A DNA stretch of 64,000 bases from Amycolatopsis sacchari (GCF_900114035.1 NZ_FORP01000027.1:24612-88611), one strand, 5' to 3'. Positions 7,358-16,394 are shown, counted from the first letter of the stretch. Notes: generated by a model from the letters alone, not told the origin. Made by a program: numbers and translations.

Positions 7358-9451
7358 TCAACCCGTCACGCCGGGCTCCAGCACGCGGTCCAGGCGGATC
7401 GGGAGGGTCCGCTGGCGCCTGCCCGTCGCGTGCCACACGGCGTTGGCGATCGCGGCCGCGGTGCCCGCCGTGCCGATCTCGCCGAGACCGTTGAGCCCCA
7501 ACGGGTCCTGGGGTTCGTAGTCCGGCACGAACTCCGCCTCCACGTCGGGCACGTCGGCGTGCGCGGCGATGTGGTAGCCGGCGAAGTCGCCGTTGGCCTG
7601 CCTGCCGGTGCCGGGGTCGCGCACGCTTTCCTCGTGCAGTGCCATGGAGAGTCCCATGATCATCCCGCCGACGACCTGGCTGCGGGCGAGCAGCGGGTTG
7701 ATCACCCGGCCCACCGCGAACATCCCGAGCAGCCTGCGCACCCGCACCTCCCCGGTCGCCGGGTCGACCGCGACCTCCGCGAAGACCGCGCTGTAGGTCT
7801 GCCGCTCGCGCGCGGGCTGGTAGTCGATCATCGTGGTGGTGTCCACGGTCGCGGTCACCGGCCGGACCGGATCGGCCAGGCGCGCCCGCAGTTCCGCCGC
7901 GGCCTTGCCGATGGCGAAGGACCAGGACGTCGTCCCGCGGGAACCACCGGCGCCCCAGGCCATGCCGAGGTCGCTGTCGCCGAGGTGGAGCCGGATCCGT
8001 TCCGTGCCGACGCCGAGCGCGTCAGCCGCGACCGCGGTCAGCGCGGTGCGGGCGCCGGTCCCGATGTCGCTCGCGCCGATCGCCACCGTGAACGTCCCGT
8101 CCGCCTCCGCGGTGATCGAGGCGGTCGACGGGAAAACCCCCGCGCTGAACGAAGTCGCGGCCAGTCCGGTGCCGATCAGCAGCGGGCCTTCCCGCCGCGA
8201 GCGGGGACGCCGGTCGCGTGCCGCCCAGCCGAACCTGCGGGATCCCTCCCGCAGGCACGAGACGAGGCGACGGGTGCTGAAGGGCCGACCGGTTGCGGGC
8301 GTGACCGTCGGCTCGTTGCGCAGGCGCAGTTCCAGCGGGTCCAGGTCGAGCCGTTCCGCGAGTTCGTCCATCGCCGATTCCAGCGCGAACGAGCCGGGCG
8401 TCGCGCCCGGGCCGCGCATCGAGGCGGGCGGCAGGACGTCGAGCGGCACGGCGGTGAGCTGCGTGCGGATCGCCGGTGCGGTGTAGAGGATCTTCGCCTG
8501 CTCGGTGCACCACTCGATGTACTCGGCGAGCGGGGACAGCGCGTAGGCCGCGCGGTGGTGGATGGCCCGCAGGCGGCCGTCGGCGTCCGCGCCGATCGTC
8601 ATCAGCTGGTCCGTGGGCGGCCGGGACGACGTCGTCTCGAAGACCTGTGCCCTGGTCAGTGCGACGCGTACCGGGCGCCCGAACGCGCGGGCGGCCATCG
8701 AACCGAGGATCACCTGCGGCCCACAGGGTCCCTTGCCGCCGAACCCGCCGCCGACGTGCTCGGAGCGGACGTGCACCCGCTCCCGGTCCACCGACCACAA
8801 CGCCGCCAGCACCTCGGACACGCTGAACGCACCCTGGTTCGAGTCCAGCACGTGCAAGTCGTCGCCATCCCACCACGTCGTCGCGGCGTGCGGCTCCATG
8901 GCGCAGTGGCTTTCCTCGGGGGTGCGGTAGCGCTCCTCGACGACGACCGCCGACGCCGCCAGCTCCGCCTCCAGGTCCCCGGTGTCGGCCTCCGGGCCGA
9001 AGGCCGTCGAGGCTGGGCGCGTCGCGGGGTGCCCGAGCCTGAAGTCCAGGTCGTGGGCCTCGACGTCGTACGTCACGCGCACCGCCGCGGCCGCGGCACT
9101 GGCCTGCTCGGGGGTTTCCGCCACGACCAGCGCGACCGGGCGGCCGGCGTACGGGATTTCGTCGTCCTGCAACAACTGCAGGCTGCCATCGGGGCCGAAG
9201 AAGCCGCCCGCCTTGGGGTTGAGCCGGGGCGCGTTGCGGTGGTCGAGCACCCCGAGCACGCCCGGCATGGCGAGCGCGGCCGAGACGTCGAGGTCGCGGA
9301 TCCGGCCGCGTGAGACGGTGGCGGTCACCAGCCAGCCGTGGGCCAGGTCCGGCACCGGCACGTCCGCGGCGTAGGTGGCGGCACCGGTGACCTTGAGGCG
9401 CCCCTCGATCCGGGGCCGTGGCGCGCCGACAGCGGGCGTGTCCTGGTTCAT
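7358..9451 (-). CDS. paoC: Aldehyde oxidoreductase, molybdenum-cofactor large subunit (PaoC/YagR type)
   Basis: This 697-residue catalytic subunit belongs to the xanthine oxidase family. The N-terminal GRLKVTGAATYAADV region is the usual entry to the family fold, and motifs such as GGGFGGKG and RGPGATPG belong to the molybdopterin-binding domains. It would oxidise aldehydes using water as oxygen source, passing electrons to the FAD and iron-sulfur subunits encoded just upstream. Its ATG overlaps the FAD-subunit stop by 4 bp. The four-cysteine insertion in that partner makes the PaoABC (YagTSR) type the best match. The substrate is not known. Confidence 0.85.
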   Translation of the reverse strand: MNQDTPAVGAPRPRIEGRLKVTGAATYAADVPVPDLAHGWLVTATVSRGRIRDLDVSAALAMPGVLGVLDHRNAPRLNPKAGGFFGPDGSLQLLQDDEIPYAGRPVALVVAETPEQASAAAAAVRVTYDVEAHDLDFRLGHPATRPASTAFGPEADTGDLEAELAASAVVVEERYRTPEESHCAMEPHAATTWWDGDDLHVLDSNQGAFSVSEVLAALWSVDRERVHVRSEHVGGGFGGKGPCGPQVILGSMAARAFGRPVRVALTRAQVFETTSSRPPTDQLMTIGADADGRLRAIHHRAAYALSPLAEYIEWCTEQAKILYTAPAIRTQLTAVPLDVLPPASMRGPGATPGSFALESAMDELAERLDLDPLELRLRNEPTVTPATGRPFSTRRLVSCLREGSRRFGWAARDRRPRSRREGPLLIGTGLAATSFSAGVFPSTASITAEADGTFTVAIGASDIGTGARTALTAVAADALGVGTERIRLHLGDSDLGMAWGAGGSRGTTSWSFAIGKAAAELRARLADPVRPVTATVDTTTMIDYQPARERQTYSAVFAEVAVDPATGEVRVRRLLGMFAVGRVINPLLARSQVVGGMIMGLSMALHEESVRDPGTGRQANGDFAGYHIAAHADVPDVEAEFVPDYEPQDPLGLNGLGEIGTAGTAAAIANAVWHATGRRQRTLPIRLDRVLEPGVTG

Positions 9452-10440
9452 CGGTTCTCCGTTCCGGTGAGTTCGGCGAGCACGGCCTCGATGAGATTGC
9501 GCGCCAGCGGCACCTTGTACCCGTTGTCGCGCAACGGTTCCGCGGCGGACAACGCTTCCTCGGCGCAGGCGCGGAAGTGTTCGGCGGTCGGCCGGTTGCC
9601 GCGCAGCACGGCTTCGGCCGAAGCGGCCCGCCAGGGGTGCGACGCCACGCCGCCCAGCGCGATCCGCACGTCCCGCACCACGCCGTCGCGGACGTCGAGC
9701 GCGGCGGCCACGGAGACGGTCGCGAAGGCGTACGACGCGCGCTCGCGGACCTTGCGGTAGCGCGAGCGCAGCCCCGCGGCCGATCCCGGCAGGGCGACGG
9801 CGGTGATCAACGCACCGGGCGGCAACGCAGTCTCGCGGTCCGGGCGGTCGCCGACGGGCAGGTAGAACCGCGACAGCGGGAGTTCACCCGCACCGTCGAG
9901 CGTTTCGTAGTGCACGACGGCGTCGAACGCGGCCAGCGCCACCGCCAGGTCCGACGGGTGCGTGGCCACGCAGTGCGGGGAGTGACCCAGTACCGCGTGG
10001 TTGTGGTGGATCCCGTCGAACGCGGCGCACCCGCTGCCGGGGTCCCGTTTGTTGCACGCCCGGGAAAGGTCCGCGAAGTAGCCACAACGGGTGCGCTGCA
10101 ACAGGTTCCCGCCCACCGTCGCCATGTTCCGCAGCTGACCGGACGCGCCCGCGAGCACGGCCTGCGTCACGGCGGGGAAGCGGTGGCGCACCTCGGGATG
10201 CGCGGCCGCGTCGCTGTTCGTCGTGGTCGCGCCGAGCACCACGCCGCCGTCCGGCGTGACCTCGACGCCGTCGAGCGGCAGGCGCCGCACGTCCACCAGC
10301 CGGGTCGGCTCCTCGACCCCGGACTTCATCAGGTCGACGAGGTTCGTGCCCCCGCCGAGGAACCGGGCGCCGGGGTCGCCGGCGACGGCGGTGAGCGCGT
10401 CCCGGACCCGCGCGGCGCGTTCGTAGGCGAACTCCCTCAT
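9448..10440 (-). CDS. paoB: Aldehyde oxidoreductase FAD subunit with extra [4Fe-4S] site (PaoB/YagS type)
   Basis: This 330-residue FAD-binding subunit has the FAD loops GGGTN (29-33) and TVGGN (109-113). It also carries an insertion with cysteines at about 119, 129, 138 and 157 (RCGYF, CNKRDPGSGC, HSPHC). In E. coli PaoB this insertion binds a [4Fe-4S] cluster absent from ordinary xanthine dehydrogenases. ATG 10440 overlaps the small-subunit stop by 4 bp and the stop overlaps paoC by 4 bp, so the operon reads small, FAD, large subunit. The open frame continues upstream to 10818 but is not coding there. Confidence 0.88.
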   Translation of the reverse strand: MREFAYERAARVRDALTAVAGDPGARFLGGGTNLVDLMKSGVEEPTRLVDVRRLPLDGVEVTPDGGVVLGATTTNSDAAAHPEVRHRFPAVTQAVLAGASGQLRNMATVGGNLLQRTRCGYFADLSRACNKRDPGSGCAAFDGIHHNHAVLGHSPHCVATHPSDLAVALAAFDAVVHYETLDGAGELPLSRFYLPVGDRPDRETALPPGALITAVALPGSAAGLRSRYRKVRERASYAFATVSVAAALDVRDGVVRDVRIALGGVASHPWRAASAEAVLRGNRPTAEHFRACAEEALSAAEPLRDNGYKVPLARNLIEAVLAELTGTENR

Positions 10441-10964
10441 CCCGCGTTCCCTTCGCGTGCCGCGGTTTCGAGCACCGCCCGGACGATCTGCGGGTACGCC
10501 CCACAGCGGCACAGGTTTCCGCTCATCCGCTCGCGCACCTCGGCCTCGTCCAGTTCGGGTTCCTCGTCCCTGCTGACGGCGCTGGGCCAGCCCGCGGCGT
10601 GTTCGGCGAGCATCCCGGCCGCCGAGCACAGCTGCCCGGAAGTGCAGAAACCGCACTGGAAACCGTCCAGCCGCACGAACGCCTCCTGCAGCGGGCGCAG
10701 CTCGCCCCCGGCGGCCAGCCCTTCGACCGTCGTGACCTCCGCGCCGTCCGCGGCGACCGCGAGCGTCAGGCAGGAGACCACGCGCCTGCCGTCGCACAGC
10801 ACCGTGCAGGCGCCGCACTGCCCGTGGTCGCAGCCCTTCTTCGGCCCGGTCAGGCCGAGGTCCTCCCGCACCAGGTCGAGCAGGGTGCGCCGGTTGTCCA
10901 CGGACAGCCGGTGAGCCACCCCGTTGACCCGCAGCGCCACCTCACCGCGCGTGTGCTCGTTCAT
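10437..10964 (-). CDS. paoA: Aldehyde oxidoreductase [2Fe-2S] subunit (PaoA/YagT type)
   Basis: This 175-residue ferredoxin-like small subunit carries two clusters. The plant-type [2Fe-2S] site has Cys45, Cys50, Cys53 and Cys65 (GCDHGQCGAC). The second has Cys104/Cys107 (QCGFC) and Cys152/Cys154 (CRC). ATG 10964 is preceded by the Shine-Dalgarno GGGAGGAT. Unlike E. coli PaoA, no Tat signal precedes the ferredoxin domain, so this enzyme probably stays in the cytoplasm. It is the first gene of the operon. The 171 bp upstream contain a TGTGGAC element but no clear operator, and no cofactor-insertion chaperone gene is visible nearby. Confidence 0.9.
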   Translation of the reverse strand: MNEHTRGEVALRVNGVAHRLSVDNRRTLLDLVREDLGLTGPKKGCDHGQCGACTVLCDGRRVVSCLTLAVAADGAEVTTVEGLAAGGELRPLQEAFVRLDGFQCGFCTSGQLCSAAGMLAEHAAGWPSAVSRDEEPELDEAEVRERMSGNLCRCGAYPQIVRAVLETAAREGNAG

Positions 10965-11135
10965 GATCCTCCCGTGTGGACAGTGGGTTCCGGCAGGATA
11001 TGGGCGCGTCGTGGGCCGGCGGGGCCCGCGGACACGATCAGGCAAGGACCCGCCAGTACCGGGCAGGTGAACCGGAAGCCGGGCTGATGCGTGGAACCGG
11101 GTGACGGGTTCCGCCGCGGGAAAGGACTTCAGAGG

Positions 11136-12740
11136 GTGTCGTCCGCCACGAGCCGGTTCGACCTGCTGCGGCGGCACCGCCGGTGGGTCCTGGCGCTCGC
11201 GGTGCTCGCGCTGCTCACCCAGCTGGCCGTGGCGATGGTGACGACGGCCGTGGAGCAGACGCCGACCATCGACGAGCCGGTGTACGCGGGCACGGCCGTG
11301 GTGTACCTGGAGCAGCACAGCCTGCGGTACAACGCGGAGCACCCGCCGCTGGGCAAGCTGGTCATCGCGAGCGGGCTGGCCTTCGCCGACGTCCACCTCG
11401 ACCCCGCGTTCGCCGGTGACCAGACGCAGCTCGGCCGGGAGGTGCTGTACGAGTCGGGGCAGGATCCCTGGCGGCTGATGCTGCTGGCGCGGCTGCCGGT
11501 CATCGTGCTCACGCTGTTGTTCGGCCTCGTCGTTTTCGCGTTCGCCACGGACCTGGCCGGTGCAGTCGGCGGGGTGGCCGCGCTCGCGTTGTACGCGTTC
11601 TCGCCGGACATCATCGCTCACGGCTCACTGGCCACGCTCGACGTGCCGGCGGCCGGTTTCGTGCTGACCTCGGTCTGGCTGGTGTGGCGGGCTCGGGCCC
11701 GGCCGACGCTGTACCTCCCCCTCGCGGGGCTCGCGCTCGGCGCGGCCCTCGCGACGAAGATGAGCACGCTGGCCGCGGTTCCGGTGCTGCTGCTTCTCGG
11801 CGTGCTGTCGGTCTGGCGCTGCCGCCGGTTGCTCTGGCTCGTCGCCGCCGCGGCGGTGATCGCGGTCGGCGTGGTGTGGCTTTCCTACCTCGCCGTGGAT
11901 CCCCGGCTGCGCTGGGAAACCCCGGCGGGTCTGCCGCCCGCGCAGGGCTTGCGTGCGCTCGTCGGCTGGCTGCCGTTCCCCCAGCCGTACCGGGACGGGA
12001 TGCGCCTGCAGTTCGGCCTGGAGGACCAGGTGTGGAGCGGCTTCCTGTTCGGCAGGCTCTACACCGGTTCGCTGTGGTACTACCTGCCCGCCGCGTTGCT
12101 GGTGAAGACCCCGCTGGGCGCGCTGGCGCTCTGGATCGCCGGTGCCGTCGTGCTGCTGGCCGTGCGGCGGTTGCGCCCTGCGGCACAGTACGTCCTGCTG
12201 CCGACCGCCGTCCTGCTCGCGGCGGCGATGACCGGGCACCGTGATCTGGGGGCGCGGTACGCGATCTTCGTGCCGATGTTCCTCGCGGTGGCGGCGGCCG
12301 GGTTGGTCGTGGTGCGGCGGCGGTGGGCGCACGCCGCGCTCGCGGTCCTGGTCGCCTTCGCGGCGGTCAGCTCGCTGCGGACGTTCCCGTACTACCTGCC
12401 CTACTCGAACGAGGCGTTCGGCGGGCCCGCGGACACGCACCTCCACCTGCACGACTCGAACGTCGACTGGGGCCAGGACCTGGGGCGCCTGGGCGACCGG
12501 CTGCGGCAGCGGTACCCGGGGGAGCGGATCTGGCTGGTGTACAAGGGAAGCGGCGTGCCGTCGGCGTACGGCATCGCCGCCGCGGACCCGTTCGCGGTGC
12601 CCCCGGAGGACATGCGCGGGCTGCTCGTGGTCTCGGATTCCGCCGCCGCGAAGGCCGACGCCCGCCTGGCGGGGCTGCTCGGCAGCAGCACCCCGGTCGA
12701 CGAGGTCGGCCACTCGATCACGATCTACCGCCGGTCCTAG
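11136..12740 (+). CDS. Polytopic membrane glycosyltransferase, ArnT/PMT (GT39-like) family
   Basis: This integral membrane protein has about 534 residues and some ten or more hydrophobic helices. The first extracytoplasmic loop carries TIDEPVYAG with the acidic catalytic pair and HPPLGK, as in lipid-phosphate-sugar-dependent glycosyltransferases of the PMT/ArnT clan. The C-terminal soluble part contains DSNVDWGQDLGRL and GSGVPSAYGI, common in actinobacterial members. It would move a sugar from a polyprenyl-phosphate donor onto a cell-wall glycan or protein. GTG 11136 follows AAAGGA and AGAGG; GTG 11091 is an alternative. The acceptor is unknown. Confidence 0.75.
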   Translation: MSSATSRFDLLRRHRRWVLALAVLALLTQLAVAMVTTAVEQTPTIDEPVYAGTAVVYLEQHSLRYNAEHPPLGKLVIASGLAFADVHLDPAFAGDQTQLGREVLYESGQDPWRLMLLARLPVIVLTLLFGLVVFAFATDLAGAVGGVAALALYAFSPDIIAHGSLATLDVPAAGFVLTSVWLVWRARARPTLYLPLAGLALGAALATKMSTLAAVPVLLLLGVLSVWRCRRLLWLVAAAAVIAVGVVWLSYLAVDPRLRWETPAGLPPAQGLRALVGWLPFPQPYRDGMRLQFGLEDQVWSGFLFGRLYTGSLWYYLPAALLVKTPLGALALWIAGAVVLLAVRRLRPAAQYVLLPTAVLLAAAMTGHRDLGARYAIFVPMFLAVAAAGLVVVRRRWAHAALAVLVAFAAVSSLRTFPYYLPYSNEAFGGPADTHLHLHDSNVDWGQDLGRLGDRLRQRYPGERIWLVYKGSGVPSAYGIAAADPFAVPPEDMRGLLVVSDSAAAKADARLAGLLGSSTPVDEVGHSITIYRRS

Positions 12741-12748
12741 CTGTCGCG

Positions 12749-13333
12749 TCAGAGCGGCCGAGGTGCCTCCTGGAGCCCGGAGAACACGGTGGCGATCAGG
12801 CGGCGTGCCTGCGCGGCGCCCTCATCGTCGTCGGCGACGCGCCACAGGAAACTCATCAGCATGATGATGTCGGCCGGGTCGTGGCCGGGGGCGATGCTGC
12901 CCTCGGCCACGCAGGCGTCGACGAGTTTCTTCACGGCCGCGGTGGTCGGCGCCCAGGACGCGGCGATCACGTCCTGGGCGGCGGCGCTGTGCAGGGCGTC
13001 TCCGAGGCCGTGCTTGATGCGGACGTAGGCCGAGAGGGTCTCGAACCACTCGACGAACGCCTTTTTCGCGGAGCGGTGGCGTTCCAGCACCTCGTCGGCG
13101 GTGGCGGTCAGGCGCTCGATGTCGTGCTGGTAGGCGGCGAGGATCAGGTCCTCGCGAGTGGGGAAGTGGCGGTAGAGCGTTCCGGCGCCGACGCCGGCGC
13201 GCTTGGCGACCTCGCTCAGCGGCACGTGGGGGTTCTCGGCGAACAGCTCGTGGGCGGCCTCGATGATCGCGGCCCGGTTGCGCGCGGCGGCCTTGCGCTG
13301 CGTGCCGTAGGTCCCCGGCTTCTGGTCGGTCAT
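12749..13333 (-). CDS. TetR-family repressor divergent from aldo/keto reductase
   Basis: This 194-residue TetR regulator has its helix-turn-helix at about residues 35-55 (LSEVAKRAGVGAGTLYRHFPTR). The C-terminal domain is of the type found next to aldo/keto reductase and oxidoreductase genes. ATG 13333 is used because the GTG at 13351 falls within the promoter side. It faces the aldo/keto reductase gene across about 100 bp holding two identical 16-bp operators, so it almost certainly controls that gene. Its 3' end converges with the glycosyltransferase gene with an 8-bp gap. Confidence 0.9.
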   Translation of the reverse strand: MTDQKPGTYGTQRKAAARNRAAIIEAAHELFAENPHVPLSEVAKRAGVGAGTLYRHFPTREDLILAAYQHDIERLTATADEVLERHRSAKKAFVEWFETLSAYVRIKHGLGDALHSAAAQDVIAASWAPTTAAVKKLVDACVAEGSIAPGHDPADIIMLMSFLWRVADDDEGAAQARRLIATVFSGLQEAPRPL

Positions 13334-13354
13334 ACCCCGATGATGCCGCACGCT

Positions 13355-13410
13355 TTGACATGCGGAGAATCCTCCGCTAGTTTGGCGAGCACTTGCGGAG
13401 AATCCTCCGC
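13355..13410 (+). promoter_or_regulatory. Aldo/keto reductase promoter with operator filling the -35/-10 spacer
   Basis: TTGACA at 13355-13360 and TAGTTT at 13378-13383 are separated by exactly 17 bp. The spacer is occupied by the dyad GCGGAGAATCCTCCGC (13362-13377). An identical second copy lies at 13395-13410, 33 bp or about three helical turns downstream. TetR binding would directly block RNA polymerase, and the second site would occlude the start region. The reductase Shine-Dalgarno AGGAGGA is at 13424-13430. Confidence 0.82.
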
Positions 13411-13434
13411 GAGTTTGCTCCCCAGGAGGACCCC

Positions 13435-14484
13435 GTGCGTTATCGCAAGCTCGGCACCACCGGCCTCGACGTCTCGCCCATCGCGATCGGCGCGATGACC
13501 TACGGCGAGCCCGACCGCGGCCACCCCGTCTGGTCCCTCGGCGAGGACCAGGCCCGGCCGCTGATCAAGCACGCGCTGGAGGTGGGCATCAACTTCTTCG
13601 ACACGGCGAACATGTACTCGAACGGGTCCAGCGAGGAGATCCTCGGCCGCGCGCTGAGGGATTTCGCCCGCCGCGACGACGTCGTCATCGCCACCAAACT
13701 GCGGCACCCGATGCGGCCGGGGCCGAACGGGAGTGGCCTGTCCCGCAAGGCGGTCATGACCGAGGTCGACCACTCCCTGCGGCGGCTCGGCACCGACTAC
13801 ATCGACCTGTACCAGGTCCACCGCAACGACCACGCGACCCCGCTGGAGGAGACCCTCGAAGCGCTGCACGACCTCGTGAAGGCGGGCAAGGTGCGGTACC
13901 TCGGCGCGTCGTCGATGTTCGCGTGGGAGTTCGCGAAGGCCCTGCACCTGCAGGAGCGGCACGGCTGGGCGCGGTTCGTGTCCATGCAGGACCACTACAA
14001 CCTGCTCGCCCGCGAGGAAGAGCGCGAGATGATCCCGCTGTGCCTCGACGAAGGCGTGGGCACGATCATCTGGAGCCCGCTGGCCCGCGGCCGCCTCGCC
14101 CGCGCCTGGGACGACGCGAAAGCCACCGCCCGCGCCGAAACCGACGGTGCCTACGCGGACCTGCTGTACACGCCGGAGCAGGAGGCCTCGAACCGCGCGA
14201 TCATCGACGCGGTCGGCAAGGTCGCGGCCGCCCACGGCGTGAGCCGCGCGGCGGTCGCGCTGGCCTGGTTGCACCGCCAGCCGGTCGTCACGGCTCCGCT
14301 GGTCGGGGCTCGGTCGGTCGAGCAGATCGACGAGGCCGTCGCGTCGCTGGACGTCCAGCTCACCGACGAGGACCTCCGAGCCCTGAACGCTCCCTACACG
14401 CCGCGGTACGACTGGCAGGGCGTCTCGGACGAGGCGACCCTGGCCGCGATCCGCGCCCGCGTCCCCGGAATGGCGCTGACGTAA
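13435..14484 (+). CDS. Aldo/keto reductase
   Basis: This 349-residue NADPH-dependent TIM-barrel reductase starts at GTG 13435, 5 bp after a near-perfect AGGAGGA. The catalytic tetrad of the family is visible as Asp56 (FDTANMY), Tyr61, Lys88 (IATKL) and His129 (QVHRND). The C-terminal GARSVEQIDEAVAS segment is the usual NADPH-binding region. It resembles the YghZ/Kv-beta-like group acting on small aldehydes or ketones. It is controlled by the divergent TetR gene through two operators. The physiological substrate is not evident. Its end converges with a LysR gene 9 bp away. Confidence 0.92.
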   Translation: MRYRKLGTTGLDVSPIAIGAMTYGEPDRGHPVWSLGEDQARPLIKHALEVGINFFDTANMYSNGSSEEILGRALRDFARRDDVVIATKLRHPMRPGPNGSGLSRKAVMTEVDHSLRRLGTDYIDLYQVHRNDHATPLEETLEALHDLVKAGKVRYLGASSMFAWEFAKALHLQERHGWARFVSMQDHYNLLAREEEREMIPLCLDEGVGTIIWSPLARGRLARAWDDAKATARAETDGAYADLLYTPEQEASNRAIIDAVGKVAAAHGVSRAAVALAWLHRQPVVTAPLVGARSVEQIDEAVASLDVQLTDEDLRALNAPYTPRYDWQGVSDEATLAAIRARVPGMALT

Positions 14485-14493
14485 GGATGATCG

Positions 14494-15411
14494 TCACGGC
14501 CGCCTGTCCGTTTCGAGTGCGGCGGAGCGCAACGCGGCGGCGACGCGAACCGCCGCCTCCGGAAGTGGTCGTGGGAGGTGGGCGAGGAGCACCCGTCGTC
14601 GCTCGCCGGGGCCGCCGCGCACGGGCAGTACGCGCACTCCCGGTGGCAGCACGGATTCGATCGCGCCGGGCACGGTGGTGATGCCGCAGCCGGCGGCGAC
14701 GAGGTGCAGTTTGGCGAGCCAGTCGCGGGCGGTGTGGGCGATCTCGGGCCGCTCGTCCAGCCCGGGCCACACCCCCATGACGTACTCGTCACCCGACCCG
14801 CCGATCCACCGCTGCCCGCGCAGATCCGTGACGTCGAGGTAGTCCTGGCGGGCGAGCGGGTGGTCCGCGGGCACGGCGACACGCAGGCTGCGCTCGGTGA
14901 GCGTCCGCACCGCCAGTGCGGGCGTTTCGGTGTCGGGCGGGCGGAACGGCGGGGCCGAGGCCAGCAGGGCGAGGTCGATCGTCCCGGCGCGCAGGGCGCG
15001 GACCAGTGCCGGGGTGCGGCCCTCCCGGCTGACCACGGTGATGGCGGGGTGCGTGCGCCGCAGCGCGGACAGGGCGCGGGGGAGCAGGTCGGCGCCCGCG
15101 ATGGGGTACCAGCCGAGCCGGACGGTGGCCCCTTCGCCGGGTAGCCCGGCCAGTTCGCGGGCGGTGGCGTCGAGCCGGTCGAGCACGTCGGCCGCGCGGC
15201 GCACCACGAGCTGCCCGGCGGGGGTGAGCCGCACCCCGTCGCGGCGCCGTTCCAGCAGCGGGGTGCCCGCCGCGCGTTCCAACGAGGCGATCTGCCGTGA
15301 GACGGCGGACTGGGTGTAGCCGAGCGCGGCGGCCGCGGCGGTGAGCGTGCCGCGCTCGGCCACCTCGCGGAACACCCGCAGCGAGGTCATCGACGCGTCG
15401 GACAGTGACAT
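14494..15411 (-). CDS. LysR-family regulator divergent from an SDR enzyme
   Basis: This 305-residue LysR-type regulator has an N-terminal winged helix-turn-helix (residues 10-65, GTLTAAAAALGYTQSAVSRQIASLE) and a periplasmic-binding-like effector domain. It resembles the LysR protein at 50761-51669 throughout, including the WPGLDERPEIAHTARDWL stretch, so the two are paralogues. It diverges from the SDR gene; the 70-bp gap contains an imperfect dyad GCATACCAGGTGTGC (15421-15435 region) that could be its site. It probably activates the SDR gene in response to an unknown effector. Confidence 0.9.
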   Translation of the reverse strand: MSLSDASMTSLRVFREVAERGTLTAAAAALGYTQSAVSRQIASLERAAGTPLLERRRDGVRLTPAGQLVVRRAADVLDRLDATARELAGLPGEGATVRLGWYPIAGADLLPRALSALRRTHPAITVVSREGRTPALVRALRAGTIDLALLASAPPFRPPDTETPALAVRTLTERSLRVAVPADHPLARQDYLDVTDLRGQRWIGGSGDEYVMGVWPGLDERPEIAHTARDWLAKLHLVAAGCGITTVPGAIESVLPPGVRVLPVRGGPGERRRVLLAHLPRPLPEAAVRVAAALRSAALETDRRP

Positions 15412-15481
15412 GAGACAAATGCATACCAGGTGTGCGTTTCTCTCGCTGCCGGCATGGTCGAACCGCGCCTAGCGTGGAGTT

Positions 15482-16324
15482 GTGGACGTACTCCGAACCC
15501 CCGAAGTCGCTCTCGTCACCGGCGCCACGCAAGGCCTCGGCCTTGCCCTCGTCGAAGGGCTCGCCCAACATCTGTCCACTCAGGACACGGTGTACCTGAC
15601 CGGTCGTGACGCCGGGCGCGTGGCCCAGGCCGTCGAAGCCTTGCCGGCGGGCGGCGCCGAGGTCCGCGGTGAGGTCCTCGACGTCGCCGAGCCTGGTGCG
15701 GCCGCCCGTCTCGCCACGCGGCTCGCCGAGCGGCACGGCGGGGTCGACATCGTCTTCGGCAACGCCGTCATGCGCGTCGGTCCCGACGACGACCCGCGTG
15801 CGGTCGTCCGCGCTTACGCCGAGGTCAACAACTTCGGCACCACCCGGCTGCTCCGCGCCTTCGCGCCGTTGCTGCGGGACGGCGGCCGGTTCCTCGTGGT
15901 CGCCAGCTCGTTCGGCACGCTGCGCCACCTGGCACCGGTCCTGCACGACCGGTTCGACGCCTTGTCCTCTTTGGACGAGGTGGACCACCAGGTCGCGGCG
16001 TGGCGCGACGCGGTCGAGGACGGCAGCGCCCGGGCCGGTGACTGGCCGGGTTTCGTCAACATCCCGTCCAAGATCGGCCAGGTCGCGGCCGTGCGCGCAC
16101 TCGCCGCCCAGCGCCGCGACGACGACCTGGCGCGGGGGATCCTGCTCGCCGCCGTGTGCCCCGGGATGATGAACACGCCGACGTCCGCCCTCTGGTGGGA
16201 CGCCAGCACCGCACCGAGTCCCGCCGAGGCCGCGAAAGCCTTGCTGGACCTCGTGTTCCAGCCTGCCGACCCCGCACACTACGGCGAACTGGTCCGCTAC
16301 GGCGAGGTCCTGCCGTGGCGGTGA
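15482..16324 (+). CDS. Short-chain dehydrogenase/reductase, carbonyl-reductase-like, lacking the usual catalytic Tyr
   Basis: This 280-residue Rossmann-fold oxidoreductase starts at GTG 15482. The nucleotide-binding motif TGATQGLG is at residues 14-21 and the catalytic-serine strand reads VVASSFG. Where most SDRs have Tyr-x-x-x-Lys, this protein has N-I-P-S-K, so the general-acid Tyr appears to be Asn. The surrounding sequence matches the carbonyl-reductase/salutaridine-reductase-like branch with an insertion before the active site. It is probably regulated by the divergent LysR. The function may be altered or may use a different acid residue. Confidence 0.82.
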   Translation: MDVLRTPEVALVTGATQGLGLALVEGLAQHLSTQDTVYLTGRDAGRVAQAVEALPAGGAEVRGEVLDVAEPGAAARLATRLAERHGGVDIVFGNAVMRVGPDDDPRAVVRAYAEVNNFGTTRLLRAFAPLLRDGGRFLVVASSFGTLRHLAPVLHDRFDALSSLDEVDHQVAAWRDAVEDGSARAGDWPGFVNIPSKIGQVAAVRALAAQRRDDDLARGILLAAVCPGMMNTPTSALWWDASTAPSPAEAAKALLDLVFQPADPAHYGELVRYGEVLPWR

Positions 16325-16394
16325 GCCACGTCAGGGGAGGGCCAGCACGCCGGGGCGGCGTTGCACGTACGCGGCTCCCCGCACGATGGCTCCT

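Noticed and set aside
7067..9313. 748-codon plus-strand frame opposite paoC
   Set aside because: Shadow of the molybdenum subunit caused by high GC; no recognisable domain and no ribosome site.
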